62,473 nucleotides of DNA, from the IMG/VR virus record IMGVR_UViG_3300050821_002513, positions 1-62,473 of that record, one strand, 5' to 3'. Under the pieces are notes generated by a model that was not told the origin of the DNA, did no database searches, and saw nothing but the letters and a program-made list of their open reading frames with translations. This DNA is from a virus. Position 1 is the stretch's first letter, and every line of letters starts with the position of its first letter. This document shows, piece after piece, positions 22,651 to 31,839 of this stretch. The translations under genes were made by a program, and so were the position numbers.

Positions 22651-24572
22651 TAACCGAGAAACAACTTGCCGAAAGGTACACTCGACTATTCGCCGCTTCT
22701 CTCGCTGAAACGGATGATGTAGGCGAGGCGATGGCGGCTGCGGATTTAGCGTTGGAACTTTCTCTTGAACAGCCAGTTAAGGAAAGCGATGCCTACTTCG
22801 CTTTCGACATCTTCAACCGCCGTGCACAGGGAATCCTCAACCGTGCTTTGGCTGCTGCCAAGGAAATCTCCCAGACAGCCAAAAAAGCCCTCCTTGCCGC
22901 TCTGAATCTCGCCAATCCAGGCGAAATGGCTCAAGCCGTTGTCCGGTTCATCGAGAAGTATCGCCGTCAACTTACGGAATTGTTAACTGTTACCCAGCTT
23001 GCCAGTGTGCTAGAAGGAGCAAGGGAGGTAGCGAGCAAAGTGCCGCGTGTGCCGCCGGCCGGTTTAGGTGGCCAATTACCCTCTTCGATACCTCCGGACG
23101 CGGCTCAAGCGATCCTGGAACGAATTTCACCGCTTCCAACGATGGAGCAGTGGGAAGAGATTTACAAGCTGCCTGCCGATCAACAGGCATTTGTCGTCTC
23201 AAATCTGAGAATATCTGGTGCCATGGGTCCGCCGCCGTCGTTTGTGCCACCTCGGCCACCGGAAGGCAGCCCAGAAGAGATTCAGTTTCCCATCATTGAT
23301 GAGGCTGTCCGTGATTTATCTGCACGAAACGTTGTCGATAAAGCCACTTACGTCGAATTGGAGTATGCCGCTCGTCAGAAAGCCTTCACAGTCGCTGCGG
23401 TCGATAGCCAAGAAACACTTACAAAAATCCGTGATGCACTGGCAGAGAATGTCCGAGAAGGAGCGGACTTTGAGACATTCAAGAAGCGAGTACTCCAAGA
23501 CGTTTCGGAAGGAACATTTCTCAGTGATCTCCATTTTGAAACCGTTTTCCGCACGAACATACAGACGGCATTTTCAGACGGGCAAATGTCGGTCCTAAAT
23601 ACGCCGTTTGTTCGATCCGGCTTCCCGTACGCCGCCGTTCACGTTATCCACGATGATAGAGTCCGCGAACAGCATGAAGAAATTGAGCACATAGGAATCC
23701 AGAGCACGAACATATTCAGAGTTGACGATCCTGTCTTCCAGACATTTCGTGGCCCTTGGGACTACATGTGCCGCTGCGGCTGGACGCCAATGACAATCAA
23801 GCAAGCAGCCGATGCAGGAATAGAAGAGGCTCGTGCGTGGATGCAGACAGGAGTTGAACCAAGTCCGCCGGCATTTGTGCAAATGCCATCGTTTCAGCCA
23901 AGGCCAGAGTTTCGCCGATCACTGGCCGCACAGCCGATTGCTGTACGGCTCTCCATGGCTTCCATTGAATGGCCGGTGAAGAAAATACTTGAGGTTCCAA
24001 ATGTCCGTCAAGATGACACGTTCTCCTGTCTGGCCATGTGTGCCATGGCGTGTGCCAAATATCGCGGCGTGGGACCGGATGACAAGAAAGAATGGATCAA
24101 GAACCTCGGCACGAACAAGAAGACTTCCACCGATCCGGTCCGCATTGTCCAGTATTTAGGCGAGCTCGGCTTGGACGTTGAACTTCGTCAGTACATGACG
24201 ATTGACGACTTGCGGAAATACATCTCCCAAGATAAGCCGGTTATTTGCATGGTGGAGGAATACTCAGAGAGCGAAATCAAACCGGACAGAGATTATGGCC
24301 ACGGGCTTGTTGTCATCGGCGTCGACCTCGGTCGCGTCTTCGTGCAAGATCCATCCGCCGACAACGTCTTGGAAGGCGAAGACAGTGCCAATGTCCCAGG
24401 CCAGAATATGGTACTTGAAGAGGAATGGATGCGGCGTTGGCGGGACCGCGATTACATCCAATTGGGAATTGTTGTCGGTCCAAAGGTTCGCGAACGACTT
24501 GTGACATCAAAATCAGACGACGGCGAGTTTACCATTGTCCATCACGACGGCTATGACGAGATTGTGAGATAA
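22647..24572 (+). CDS. Mu F-like minor head protein fused to a C39-type peptidase domain
   Basis: 641 aa, GTG start overlapping the portal stop. Residues ~240-400 match the Mu F/SPP1 gp7 head morphogenesis domain (FRTNIQTAFS near 301-310, VIHDDRVREQHE near 333-344, and CRCGW near 375-379). From ~445 a papain-like C39 peptidase pattern follows: Gln455, Cys461 in FSCLAMC, His552 in GHGLVVIGVD and Asp568 in QDPS. C39 peptidases process leader peptides. Fusion to a minor head protein could place a protease inside the capsid, for maturation or delivery. The fusion is seen; its role is inference. Confidence 0.75.
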   Translation: MITEKQLAERYTRLFAASLAETDDVGEAMAAADLALELSLEQPVKESDAYFAFDIFNRRAQGILNRALAAAKEISQTAKKALLAALNLANPGEMAQAVVRFIEKYRRQLTELLTVTQLASVLEGAREVASKVPRVPPAGLGGQLPSSIPPDAAQAILERISPLPTMEQWEEIYKLPADQQAFVVSNLRISGAMGPPPSFVPPRPPEGSPEEIQFPIIDEAVRDLSARNVVDKATYVELEYAARQKAFTVAAVDSQETLTKIRDALAENVREGADFETFKKRVLQDVSEGTFLSDLHFETVFRTNIQTAFSDGQMSVLNTPFVRSGFPYAAVHVIHDDRVREQHEEIEHIGIQSTNIFRVDDPVFQTFRGPWDYMCRCGWTPMTIKQAADAGIEEARAWMQTGVEPSPPAFVQMPSFQPRPEFRRSLAAQPIAVRLSMASIEWPVKKILEVPNVRQDDTFSCLAMCAMACAKYRGVGPDDKKEWIKNLGTNKKTSTDPVRIVQYLGELGLDVELRQYMTIDDLRKYISQDKPVICMVEEYSESEIKPDRDYGHGLVVIGVDLGRVFVQDPSADNVLEGEDSANVPGQNMVLEEEWMRRWRDRDYIQLGIVVGPKVRERLVTSKSDDGEFTIVHHDGYDEIVR

Positions 24573-24573
24573 C

Positions 24574-26337
24574 ATGGCGACCAATTTTCCGACATCACTA
24601 GACACGTTTACAAATCCAAATGCCAACGACTTTATGAATGTCGTTCCGCACAACACGCAGCATGACAATATCAATGATGCTGTCACTGCTTTGGAAGATA
24701 AAGTAGGAATAAATGGCTCTTCAGTTAATTCATCACTTGATTATATAATATCACGTTTGTCTGGAAAATCTCCGTCGCAATTTCCGTTAGTTTTTACTGG
24801 CTTCAATGAACATACACATGTCAATCATGGCCTATTCTGGCCGAAACAAGTTGCTTCGGTACAGCAAGATCTTGGCACGGCGTTCCTCTGGGACATGTGG
24901 ATTGCTCCGCAGACTGGATCAGGAAGCACAGGCTACATTATCTCCGATGGCTATGGAGGTGCTCATGCTCTTTTATGGGGATTTACACCTGCCATTATAA
25001 CCGGGAATATATGGAATGGATCAGCCACCATAAGTTTTGGCGGTATCTATCAAGCTGCAATGGGCGAATGGGTACATGCTGCTGTAGGTTGGACGGGTTC
25101 AATTGTCTATACCTATATCAACGGCGTGCCTGATTCACAGACGCTTTTTGCTGGTCCGCGTAAGAGTCCAGGAGGTCAATCAGACGGTGTCTTATTCGTC
25201 GGCGGCAGCGATCACTTGAACATAGCCTGCTCGTTGGGATTTATACGTGGCTGGGACACGTACAACATCCTGCACGGTTTGAGCCATGACACGAATTGCT
25301 TCGTTCCTGATCGATTCCCGTGGACTCTGGGTGGCGATACAGGCGGCATTCACTATGCAGACTTTTTGTGCGACTATACTCAGGTCACCAAAATTTATGA
25401 AGACCTTTCGCCGTTTGGATACGACTCTGGTAATGGACTACAAAGACACCACGGCATTCCAGGAAACACCTCCGGTAATTATGGTGCCAATGAGGAAGTT
25501 CCTTACATTTCTACCCAACCGGGCGATACTAATAACTTTGCAGTCTGGAACGCTGTAACTGGAGTCTTGCCATATCACGTCTTTGATTCGGCTTGCCCGG
25601 TCGGAGTGCCTTTAGGGATGTCTGCTGCACCAATAGAAAAGACATATACACCAAATTCGGTTCCTTTTGGTGCCAAGATTTATGATAGCTTCCAGCGGGC
25701 AAATCAGACTTTTGCATTCCAGACGCATCCTACCCTAGGTTCAACGGAAGGCGGTTCTCTTGGACTAATAACATGGAATGCTATAGGACCGCCTGGCACT
25801 TCTCCTAATAGTTGTTATTGGGGACTGTTAGGCGGCAAGGTCGTGGCTTTAGGTATCGGTGTTGCCGTAGCTTGGGTAAATAATAATTCAGCTGACATGG
25901 ACGTACGCATTACACGATTTGTGTCAGAAAGTGGTTCGCAAGGGACTGATGGCTATACTCGATCCAACGGTAGCGTCGGTTTAGCTTTTCGAGTCCAGGA
26001 TGCGAGCAATTACTGGTATTGGGTCTTTCAGGCTGGCGCCACCAGTCCATCAGGCGGCAACTTGACTCTTGCCAAGGTCGTGGCTGGAACAGTGACAGGA
26101 GTTTATTCCGGTCTTGCCGTGAATCTTATCGGTTCCCTGACATTACGTGTAGTAACATCCGGCAACACGATTACGGCATATTATGGCACGGACGGCGTTC
26201 CAGGCACTTGGACGCAAGCTACTCAGAATACTGATTCGGCTTTGAATTCAGCCACCGGAGCAGGTCTTTCAACAAGAATTGGAGCATCAACTTATCTGGA
26301 TGGATTTGCTCGGTTTTTGAATTTCACAGTGTTCTAA
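24574..26337 (+). CDS. receptor-binding fibre with lectin-like domains
   Basis: 587 aa. The opening FPTSLDTFTNPNAND is a common fibre N-terminus. A concanavalin A/LamG-like domain spans about 85-220 (WIAPQTGSG, GEWVHAAVGW, YINGVPD) and a second carbohydrate-type domain occupies about 370-587 (YDSFQRAN, GLAFRVQD, AYYGTDG). It starts 1 base after the Mu F-like stop and is the best candidate for host recognition. Confidence 0.65.
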   Translation: MATNFPTSLDTFTNPNANDFMNVVPHNTQHDNINDAVTALEDKVGINGSSVNSSLDYIISRLSGKSPSQFPLVFTGFNEHTHVNHGLFWPKQVASVQQDLGTAFLWDMWIAPQTGSGSTGYIISDGYGGAHALLWGFTPAIITGNIWNGSATISFGGIYQAAMGEWVHAAVGWTGSIVYTYINGVPDSQTLFAGPRKSPGGQSDGVLFVGGSDHLNIACSLGFIRGWDTYNILHGLSHDTNCFVPDRFPWTLGGDTGGIHYADFLCDYTQVTKIYEDLSPFGYDSGNGLQRHHGIPGNTSGNYGANEEVPYISTQPGDTNNFAVWNAVTGVLPYHVFDSACPVGVPLGMSAAPIEKTYTPNSVPFGAKIYDSFQRANQTFAFQTHPTLGSTEGGSLGLITWNAIGPPGTSPNSCYWGLLGGKVVALGIGVAVAWVNNNSADMDVRITRFVSESGSQGTDGYTRSNGSVGLAFRVQDASNYWYWVFQAGATSPSGGNLTLAKVVAGTVTGVYSGLAVNLIGSLTLRVVTSGNTITAYYGTDGVPGTWTQATQNTDSALNSATGAGLSTRIGASTYLDGFARFLNFTVF

Positions 26338-26341
26338 ACAC

Positions 26342-26602
26342 ATGGCAGTAATTTATAACGCACCGGTAACATACAACAGTCCTATATCATATGATGGACT
26401 TATCGGTCCGTCATCAAGTAGTTCATCTAAATCTTCATCGCCTGTTTCATCATCATTAAGTAGCCAAGCAAGTAGCGTGGCCAGTAGACAATCTAGTTCT
26501 CAGCAGCCATCTTTGAGTAGTTCGAGTTTTAGATTGCAGCCTCCCACTGTTCTTGACTTACTTGAGTTCGGCGTTAATCTTAATATCCTGTCATTCCCAT
26601 GA
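26342..26602 (+). CDS. short serine-rich appendage protein
   Basis: 86 aa. A short beta head with repeated Tyr-Asn/Tyr-Asp units (1-21) is followed by a Ser-rich segment (about 23-62) and an end with FRLQPPT. The Ser tract plus Arg-Leu-x-x-Pro end resembles the repeat units of the gene at 49556-50863. The stop overlaps the next ATG (ATGA). Confidence 0.5.
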   Translation: MAVIYNAPVTYNSPISYDGLIGPSSSSSSKSSSPVSSSLSSQASSVASRQSSSQQPSLSSSSFRLQPPTVLDLLEFGVNLNILSFP

Positions 26603-26907
26603 ACAATACACTACTCACCAGCACTGATTTACTAACCGTTGGTAGCACCGAAGTATTTGAAGCCTCGGTCACTCTCAATGGTCTTCTCTGGGATTTGACA
26701 GGAGCCAATGTCCGCCTTTTGCTTGTCGATCCAAACGGCATAGTAACAACACTGACCGGCACTGGCTATCTCGGAGGAGCACAAGTATCGTGGACCGTTC
26801 CCAATACGCCTGGCAATTGGGTGCGGGCCTGGGACATAACAGACGTGAACGGCTACAAACAAACGTCATTACAGATTAATTTCTCGGTTGTGCGAAGTCC
26901 AATCTGA
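26599..26907 (+). CDS. Ig-like/baseplate N-domain protein
   Basis: 102 aa, a single beta-sandwich-like unit with an LTGANVRLLLVDPNG segment and a late GNWVRAWDITD segment, like the N-terminal domains of baseplate upper proteins that hold receptor-binding trimers. It overlaps both neighbours. Confidence 0.55.
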   Translation: MNNTLLTSTDLLTVGSTEVFEASVTLNGLLWDLTGANVRLLLVDPNGIVTTLTGTGYLGGAQVSWTVPNTPGNWVRAWDITDVNGYKQTSLQINFSVVRSPI

Positions 26908-28157
26908 TGCCTAATACCTTCTCGGCCCCGGCTGTTCCAGGCAGTGATGCCATCATAGCCGATCTGATTGATCCGCGTGAAATTCGCAAGAATCGCACTC
27001 GCTTCCGCCGCGAAGAAGTTCCCGAATTGGCCTATGCCAATAGTCTATACGTTCCTGCCGGTCTCTGGCCTGCTCGCGGATGGTTGCTCGTCTCCAGGTC
27101 GGATTACAATGAACTGGCGGCGAATAATGGTCTATATCAAACCTATTATCAATTGAACATCGACGAATTCGATGCCGCCGCTCCGGGACTCACGTTCAAT
27201 GACTTGGTGATTGTGCAAGCCAGATGTGTAACCACTGGCTTAATTTCCGATGCCAATGCGGTTTATCTTCTGGAAATAACGGACCAGCGAGGACTATTGT
27301 GGAATCGTTGGTTCAATTCAGTGACCGTCAATCAGTACAACGTCCTCTCGCCGGCCTATCCCGATCAATACTATTTTACCTCAACAGCGGCCGGTCCGCC
27401 GTGGGACTGGAACGGCATGATCGGCCAAGTCTGGAACCAGATAGGTGTCTTGGGTGCTTATCCAGGTCTACCGACAACGCCAGTGGGCACGCCACAGAAT
27501 TGGAGTTTGCCTGGCACGTCCAACTGGCGAGCATTGAATAGAATGCTGGACCATATCGGCTGCCGTGTTTCTGTCGATCTCAAGTCGCCGACTCAATATG
27601 GCATCGTGCACATGGGAGACACTGATTCAGTCTTCACAAATCTAGTATCTAAATACGCTGGGCGAGTCCAAGACGACATGGACTGGATTGATGTAGGGAG
27701 TGGCCGAGTGCCAGGAACAGTCACAGTACTATTTCACAGGAAGAACCAGGTTTACGGCACTGAGGAAACAATCAGGAACGATAATCTCCAGTGGCAAATG
27801 AATGCTATCTATCAAGTTGGTGTGGCAGCTCCAGCAATATTCAGTGCCGCTCAGGGCGAGCACTTTATATGGAGTGACTATCAAGTCAGGTATGACATTG
27901 ACAACAATCCTTTGGCTGCCGATGTGACGATTGCCGGTTTAATAGCGGCGGATGTAGTCAATCAGTTCTATGCAAGGATTTACTGGCAAACTCTTGGTTA
28001 TCTCAATCGAACATATGCCGGCATCATTCCTTTCACTGCCGGCTCGCAAGTCGATGGAGTCTGCTGGCGACAAGACTTCATGGCACCCATGGAAAGACAA
28101 GGGTGGATCACTCAGATTGTCAGAGGCGAACAGCCGCCATGGCCGGTGCTTAAATGA
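26907..28157 (+). CDS. virion protein, possibly baseplate or hub
   Basis: 416 aa, ATG overlapping the previous TGA. It has Trp/Tyr-rich globular segments (GLWPARGWLLVSRSD near 52-66 and a WQMNAIYQVG segment near 285) and no repeats. No family recognised. The overlap with the next, adhesin-like gene suggests a host-facing assembly. Confidence 0.5.
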   Translation: MPNTFSAPAVPGSDAIIADLIDPREIRKNRTRFRREEVPELAYANSLYVPAGLWPARGWLLVSRSDYNELAANNGLYQTYYQLNIDEFDAAAPGLTFNDLVIVQARCVTTGLISDANAVYLLEITDQRGLLWNRWFNSVTVNQYNVLSPAYPDQYYFTSTAAGPPWDWNGMIGQVWNQIGVLGAYPGLPTTPVGTPQNWSLPGTSNWRALNRMLDHIGCRVSVDLKSPTQYGIVHMGDTDSVFTNLVSKYAGRVQDDMDWIDVGSGRVPGTVTVLFHRKNQVYGTEETIRNDNLQWQMNAIYQVGVAAPAIFSAAQGEHFIWSDYQVRYDIDNNPLAADVTIAGLIAADVVNQFYARIYWQTLGYLNRTYAGIIPFTAGSQVDGVCWRQDFMAPMERQGWITQIVRGEQPPWPVLK

Positions 28158-28459
28158 ATTCCGAACCTATCCAACCGCCATTCTTCGGGCCGGAGCAACC
28201 TCTCTATCCAGAACTTCCACAGGTTTTGAGGGTAACTGGGTCGGCACTCGCAGGCACCAACGTTTATCCAGCATTCACCCAGCAATTTACAGGCAATATC
28301 CTCGCACCTTTCAGGGACCGCGAGCTAGCCTACGTGCTTGAACCGAACGGCGTCATTCTCAGACCAGCATTTTATGACTGCCGCCTTGTCGGTTCCTATC
28401 TTACTCTGCCGCTCTATGTGACAAGTTGCTGTGTTACTGGCTCGTCGTCATCGCGTTAA
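28154..28459 (+). CDS. adhesin head domain, serine-rich tail lost
   Basis: 101 aa. It is a clear paralogue of the N-terminus of the - strand gene at 49556-50863: PPFFGP near the start, R-[IV]-x-RVTGSA, a DRE segment, an EPN segment and SRLVGS/CRLVGS, then two or three Cys and Ser-rich residues. Here the frame stops right after GSSSSR, where the paralogue continues for over 300 Ser-rich residues. Truncation or loss of the repeat tail is the simplest reading. It is the last + strand protein gene and overlaps the convergent neighbour by 4 bases. Confidence 0.6.
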   Translation: MNSEPIQPPFFGPEQPLYPELPQVLRVTGSALAGTNVYPAFTQQFTGNILAPFRDRELAYVLEPNGVILRPAFYDCRLVGSYLTLPLYVTSCCVTGSSSSR

Positions 28460-29184
28460 GGTTTACCGCAGTCTGGACAGATGCCGGTGATGGGATTGGA
28501 CCAGTGATTCTGACAAAGCGGCTTATGTGTGACGGTGCCATCAATAGTGCAGCCTTCAAAACAAATCCGATATTCTCCGATGTCCGTTGCCAGTTCTGCA
28601 CCGTCTTTAGAAAGTTCAATATTCCACGCATATTCGGTTGTCGGCAATCTAAGACAACCTGATTTTTTGAATTCATCTGCCATTTTCGTGGCCATATCAC
28701 GAGCATGCCGACGCATGTCATTTGTTTGAGGAAGTGTTGGATGATAACCAGCAGTCAGAGCCGATCCAGAACAGTCATTTTTGTGTTTTTCACTAGGTTC
28801 AGCACCACACTCCCAGCACATACCGATGCCTTTACAGGTGCCATCACCATGAGGTTTTATCCGCCGCCATAAATCAACATCAATTCTAGTCTGGCATATG
28901 CCGCAAAGTTTGTGACATGTGAAGTTATGCGATTCTGTCAGTGCATTGAAAGTTGGTGCGTGAATTGTAACTGGCACGTCTCTGGAAACAGGACTGCCTG
29001 CCGAAATGGTGATAGGCGGTTCTGAAACAACCTTGGCACCTGCCTGCTCGAACAGCCAAAAGTAAATCGTCATCACTTCCGATTCGTGCTCCAGAATCAT
29101 CAGCTTGGCAGCCTCGCTGACGTTAATGATTTCCCATTCGTAGTCACAACCGGGAAACACAACTTTCTGACCTACCTTAAACAT
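28456..29184 (-). CDS. zinc-site protein with portal-like segments
   Basis: 242 aa, with CAGGAGAAAACCC before the ATG. A Cys/His-rich middle (about 90-138) holds CxxC and CWEC pairs, and the C-terminus has another CPDC. Residues 158-191 and 193-214 resemble portal residues 252-293 and 206-226 in reversed order (shared RRxARDMA, FK-x-x-G, LP-x-T and KDGAE, DxGxYR-x-C motifs). No known family explains this. It overlaps the next gene start by 8 bases. Confidence 0.5.
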   Translation of the reverse strand: MFKVGQKVVFPGCDYEWEIINVSEAAKLMILEHESEVMTIYFWLFEQAGAKVVSEPPITISAGSPVSRDVPVTIHAPTFNALTESHNFTCHKLCGICQTRIDVDLWRRIKPHGDGTCKGIGMCWECGAEPSEKHKNDCSGSALTAGYHPTLPQTNDMRRHARDMATKMADEFKKSGCLRLPTTEYAWNIELSKDGAELATDIGEYRICFEGCTIDGTVTHKPLCQNHWSNPITGICPDCGKP

Positions 29185-29590
29185 GGGTTTTCTCCTGAAT
29201 AGCTAACCGTGCTCGCTCCACTGCCTTGATGCCTTCTACCTGCATAACCACTGAATGGCCGGGAAACAGCTTGTAAACCGGCAACCGAAATTGCTCGGCC
29301 AATCTGATTTCCTCAGAGATGCCTACCGACTTCTCCCATCCGTCAATGCACAGGATAATCATTCCAGTGCAGAACCGCAAGATTATGCTGTCGTATACTC
29401 TCCAATACTCCCACTCTTTCGGCAGCGAGCATACGCAGGCTATCGGGTGAGTGTGGGCAATCGTTGAGAAGACATGGACGCCGCAATTCATGATCTGGCC
29501 GGCATAGCGGCAGGCGTCAACGAACCGCTTCTCCTGAATGGCTGGATCGGTGTGGCTGTATGGCGACGCCAGATAAAAGAGTCCGTCCAT
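29177..29590 (-). CDS. DUF1937/nucleoside 2-deoxyribosyltransferase-like protein
   Basis: 137 aa. The family marks are seen: ASPYSH near 8-13, a VFSTIAHTHPIA segment, W-x-x-W near 60, and a late DGWEKSVGISEEI segment with the conserved Ser-x-Gly and Glu. Relatives act on nucleosides or nucleotides in phage DNA metabolism. The stop overlaps the next gene by 8 bases. Confidence 0.75.
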   Translation of the reverse strand: MDGLFYLASPYSHTDPAIQEKRFVDACRYAGQIMNCGVHVFSTIAHTHPIACVCSLPKEWEYWRVYDSIILRFCTGMIILCIDGWEKSVGISEEIRLAEQFRLPVYKLFPGHSVVMQVEGIKAVERARLAIQEKTHV

Positions 29591-30009
29591 TAGAACACAA
29601 TCCCTTCCGCCTTCACCGGATTAACCGTCCACTTTCCAGGGCCAGTAAACGACGCCCAGGCCCATGGGAACCGCAAGGCCACGTCATATATCCCGAACGT
29701 GCCGGAAGCCTTCACAGGCAAAGCGAGCGGCCCCAGCGTCCATTCCGGCTCAAGAGTCATTGACAGGAAGATATTCCAATCCTTGAGCATGCCGCTGGCC
29801 GTTACTTTCTCAACCTGCCAGAGCGGCCCGAAGATTTTGTTGATGTTGCACACCGGGAAGGTGATCTGCCCATCAAAGTAGGCCGGCGGCGAGTTCATGG
29901 TTATCGCCATATCGGCTTGTATCTCCGAGGTCTGCCGTTGCGTCTTGGAGACGCGTGTGGTTAGCATGGCTGGGCAAGACACAGTTATTTTTCCGAGTGG
30001 TGTCATCAT
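29590..30009 (-). CDS. hypothetical phage protein
   Basis: 139 aa from the ATG at 30009, which overlaps the stop of the zinc-ribbon gene (ATGA). A longer reading from 30192 would cover that gene and is rejected. Beta-rich with several Trp/Pro segments in the C-terminal half. No family recognised. Confidence 0.5.
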   Translation of the reverse strand: MMTPLGKITVSCPAMLTTRVSKTQRQTSEIQADMAITMNSPPAYFDGQITFPVCNINKIFGPLWQVEKVTASGMLKDWNIFLSMTLEPEWTLGPLALPVKASGTFGIYDVALRFPWAWASFTGPGKWTVNPVKAEGIVF

Positions 30010-30209
30010 AACCTTTCGCTGTTCGGTGGTCTGCCTTTGCCGCCACGCTTCCACGGTTTGCAACCAGTCTTTTCCCGGCGGCGTAGTTTCTGTGCATCGC
30101 CGCACTTCTGACACCATGATTTGTATAGGCTTTTTCCCATGGCCTGACCGCACTGACGGCACTTGCCAGCCTCTTGCATCTTCTGTTGCCAAAGTCGCTG
30201 CCGACTCAT
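30006..30209 (-). CDS. small zinc-ribbon protein
   Basis: 67 aa with CRQCG (about 17-21) and WCQKCG (about 32-37) pairs, then a basic tail with RRREK and Gly-Arg-Pro-Pro. This is the shape of short phage DNA- or RNA-binding zinc proteins. It overlaps both neighbours by 4 bases. Confidence 0.6.
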   Translation of the reverse strand: MSRQRLWQQKMQEAGKCRQCGQAMGKSLYKSWCQKCGDAQKLRRREKTGCKPWKRGGKGRPPNSERL

Positions 30210-30817
30210 GACGCCTCCAAGATTTTAGTGGCGTGCAAGTGTGCGAATGGTCCTTCCGGTGCTATGCGAACGTCACTGACCAAATCCGAACCAGGAATGT
30301 ACTGATGGGCACACTCGCTGCCCTTAACCAAAATGTCCGGCTTCAACGCCTCAATTATGTCGTATGGCGTATCATCGTCGAACGAGACAACGTAATCGAC
30401 GCAGGCGAGAGCGGCCAGGATTTCCATCCTCTCGGCCAGTGGGTATCCTCCCGGTCCCTTGAGCCGGTAGGCCGATTCATCGCTGTTGACGCCGACAATC
30501 AGCAGGTCGCCTTGTTGCTTGGCCCAATCGAGCAGGAAGGCATGGCCAGCATGAAGGAGGCGGAAGCAACCGTTTGTGAAGACGACTCGGCTGTTATGTG
30601 TCTTGAACTGTTTGCGGGCTTCCAAGAGGTAATCCAGGCCCACAATCTTGTGCTGCTTGACAGTGGCGTTCATCATGGCCGTAATCCTCCGTGCAGTGTT
30701 AAGATCGAAAGAGCGGGCCGTAAAGTGGCTGTTGTGAGAATCCATGACGACGTACTCGAAGCATGGCTTGCCGACGAGGTCGAAATGGTGCCGGATTTTT
30801 TCGTAGTAGTATCGCAA
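30206..30817 (-). CDS. ADP-heptose-synthase-like nucleotidyltransferase (RfaE2/HldE C-domain)
   Basis: 203 aa. The nucleotidyltransferase core starts at about 76: FTNGCF at 80-85, HAGH at 89-92, then VNSDESAYRLKG at 110-121 and a late LVKGSE. The family transfers AMP to heptose-1-phosphate, giving ADP-heptose for LPS; other cytidylyltransferases share the fold. About 70 N-terminal residues have no counterpart in RfaE2. GT9-type transferases, the usual users of ADP-heptose, are encoded at 33.1-35.0 and 45.0-46.3 kb. Confidence 0.75.
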   Translation of the reverse strand: MRYYYEKIRHHFDLVGKPCFEYVVMDSHNSHFTARSFDLNTARRITAMMNATVKQHKIVGLDYLLEARKQFKTHNSRVVFTNGCFRLLHAGHAFLLDWAKQQGDLLIVGVNSDESAYRLKGPGGYPLAERMEILAALACVDYVVSFDDDTPYDIIEALKPDILVKGSECAHQYIPGSDLVSDVRIAPEGPFAHLHATKILEAS

Positions 30818-30820
30818 GTT

Positions 30821-31006
30821 TCACCCCGAAACATCGCCGCCGCCTGGATGGTCAACTTCCATTGTAAGATTCCATGGGAACGTTGTCCGCTTGCCACTTT
30901 CATATAAAGCCGGCTCCAGTTTGCCAGCCTTGTACGAGAAACGGATGGCGTAGTGTGGCAGGTCGGATTCTGGGATCTTGATGCCGTTAATGGTTAGAAT
31001 AATCAT
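30821..31006 (-). CDS. small hypothetical protein with a start inside a pentamer tract
   Basis: 61 aa from the ATG at 31006. A longer reading (to 31084) would translate the pentamer tract and is less likely. The start codon itself lies in the first CANNN unit, and there is no Shine-Dalgarno site, only the tract directly upstream. Sequence is soluble with a WNLTMEVD segment. Function unknown. Confidence 0.5.
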   Translation of the reverse strand: MIILTINGIKIPESDLPHYAIRFSYKAGKLEPALYESGKRTTFPWNLTMEVDHPGGGDVSG

Positions 31007-31088
31007 AGCATCACATCTCAATACACGGCAAAGCAAATCATCACACGGCAATACAGCACAACACACAACAGCACAGTGCACCACAAAA
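31004..31088 (+). repeat. pentamer tract T1: 17 units of CANNN
   Basis: CA recurs at 31004 and every 5 bases to 31084 without one break, while the three bases between vary freely. In mRNA sense of the - strand genes it reads NNNTG. It fills the whole gap between the ParB-like stop (31092) and the next start (31006). It is not a simple microsatellite, since the units differ. Confidence 0.9.
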
Positions 31089-31091
31089 ATG

Positions 31092-31820
31092 TCATAACGT
31101 TTTAATCAGTTTCTTTATCGTCTTCACCCTCGCCGCAATGTCAGGTTTGGCCATGTTGATGACACCAGCAGTCAGGATGCAAATGAATGAATCAAGGACA
31201 GATTCAACGTCATGACTTGTGACTGAATGCTGCGTCTGGAGAGCGGCGATGGCGTTCTTTGTGCCAACCGTTTCCTTGAGAGGAGCTTTCAGGAATCCGT
31301 AATGGCTGCCATTTACTTTGCGGTTAGCCGATCCCTCTGGAATCAATTCAGCGGTCTTGTGGTCAATTTTGACGCATCGGCTCACGACGATCTTCTCCAG
31401 AGATTCAACCTTCATCTTGAGAAGATCGGCAATGGTGTCAATCGCATAGCCGTCTTCTTTCATGCGGGTAGCAATCCATGCCTTGTCTTGATTGTCAAGT
31501 TGCCGTCCGTGTTCGCAATTCAGGATAACTGATCGTTCCATCCATTTCGATTGCGGGACTCGCTCAATAGTTGCCGGAATAGTTTCCAGTCCAGCTTTGA
31601 GATATGACCGCAATCGGTGAAGTCCATCAAGCAGGACAAATGGATATTTGAAGGCGGTCGCCTTGACGACAGTGATCGGAGGAAACACCGTTCCCTTTTC
31701 AAGAGCCTGAGTATATCGGAGAATGGTCATCCAGTCAGGATTACCATTGACTCGCGGATAGTACTTCTTATCGTACCCGATCTTGTCAATTTTCAATTCG
31801 GTGATCGTTTCAGTGGTCAT
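31092..31820 (-). CDS. ParB-like nuclease-domain protein
   Basis: 242 aa. The ParB/sulfiredoxin pattern is present: a PPITVVKA strand near 46-53, LLDGLHRLRSYLKAG near 61-75 (the DGxHR box), and a helical region with a likely helix-turn-helix near 125-145. Such proteins bind DNA, use CTP or ATP, or nick DNA. AAGGA precedes the ATG. Pentamer tracts lie on both sides of the gene, so they could be its binding arrays; that is a hypothesis. Confidence 0.8.
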   Translation of the reverse strand: MTTETITELKIDKIGYDKKYYPRVNGNPDWMTILRYTQALEKGTVFPPITVVKATAFKYPFVLLDGLHRLRSYLKAGLETIPATIERVPQSKWMERSVILNCEHGRQLDNQDKAWIATRMKEDGYAIDTIADLLKMKVESLEKIVVSRCVKIDHKTAELIPEGSANRKVNGSHYGFLKAPLKETVGTKNAIAALQTQHSVTSHDVESVLDSFICILTAGVINMAKPDIAARVKTIKKLIKTL

Positions 31821-31839
31821 GAAATGGATTCCTTAAAAT

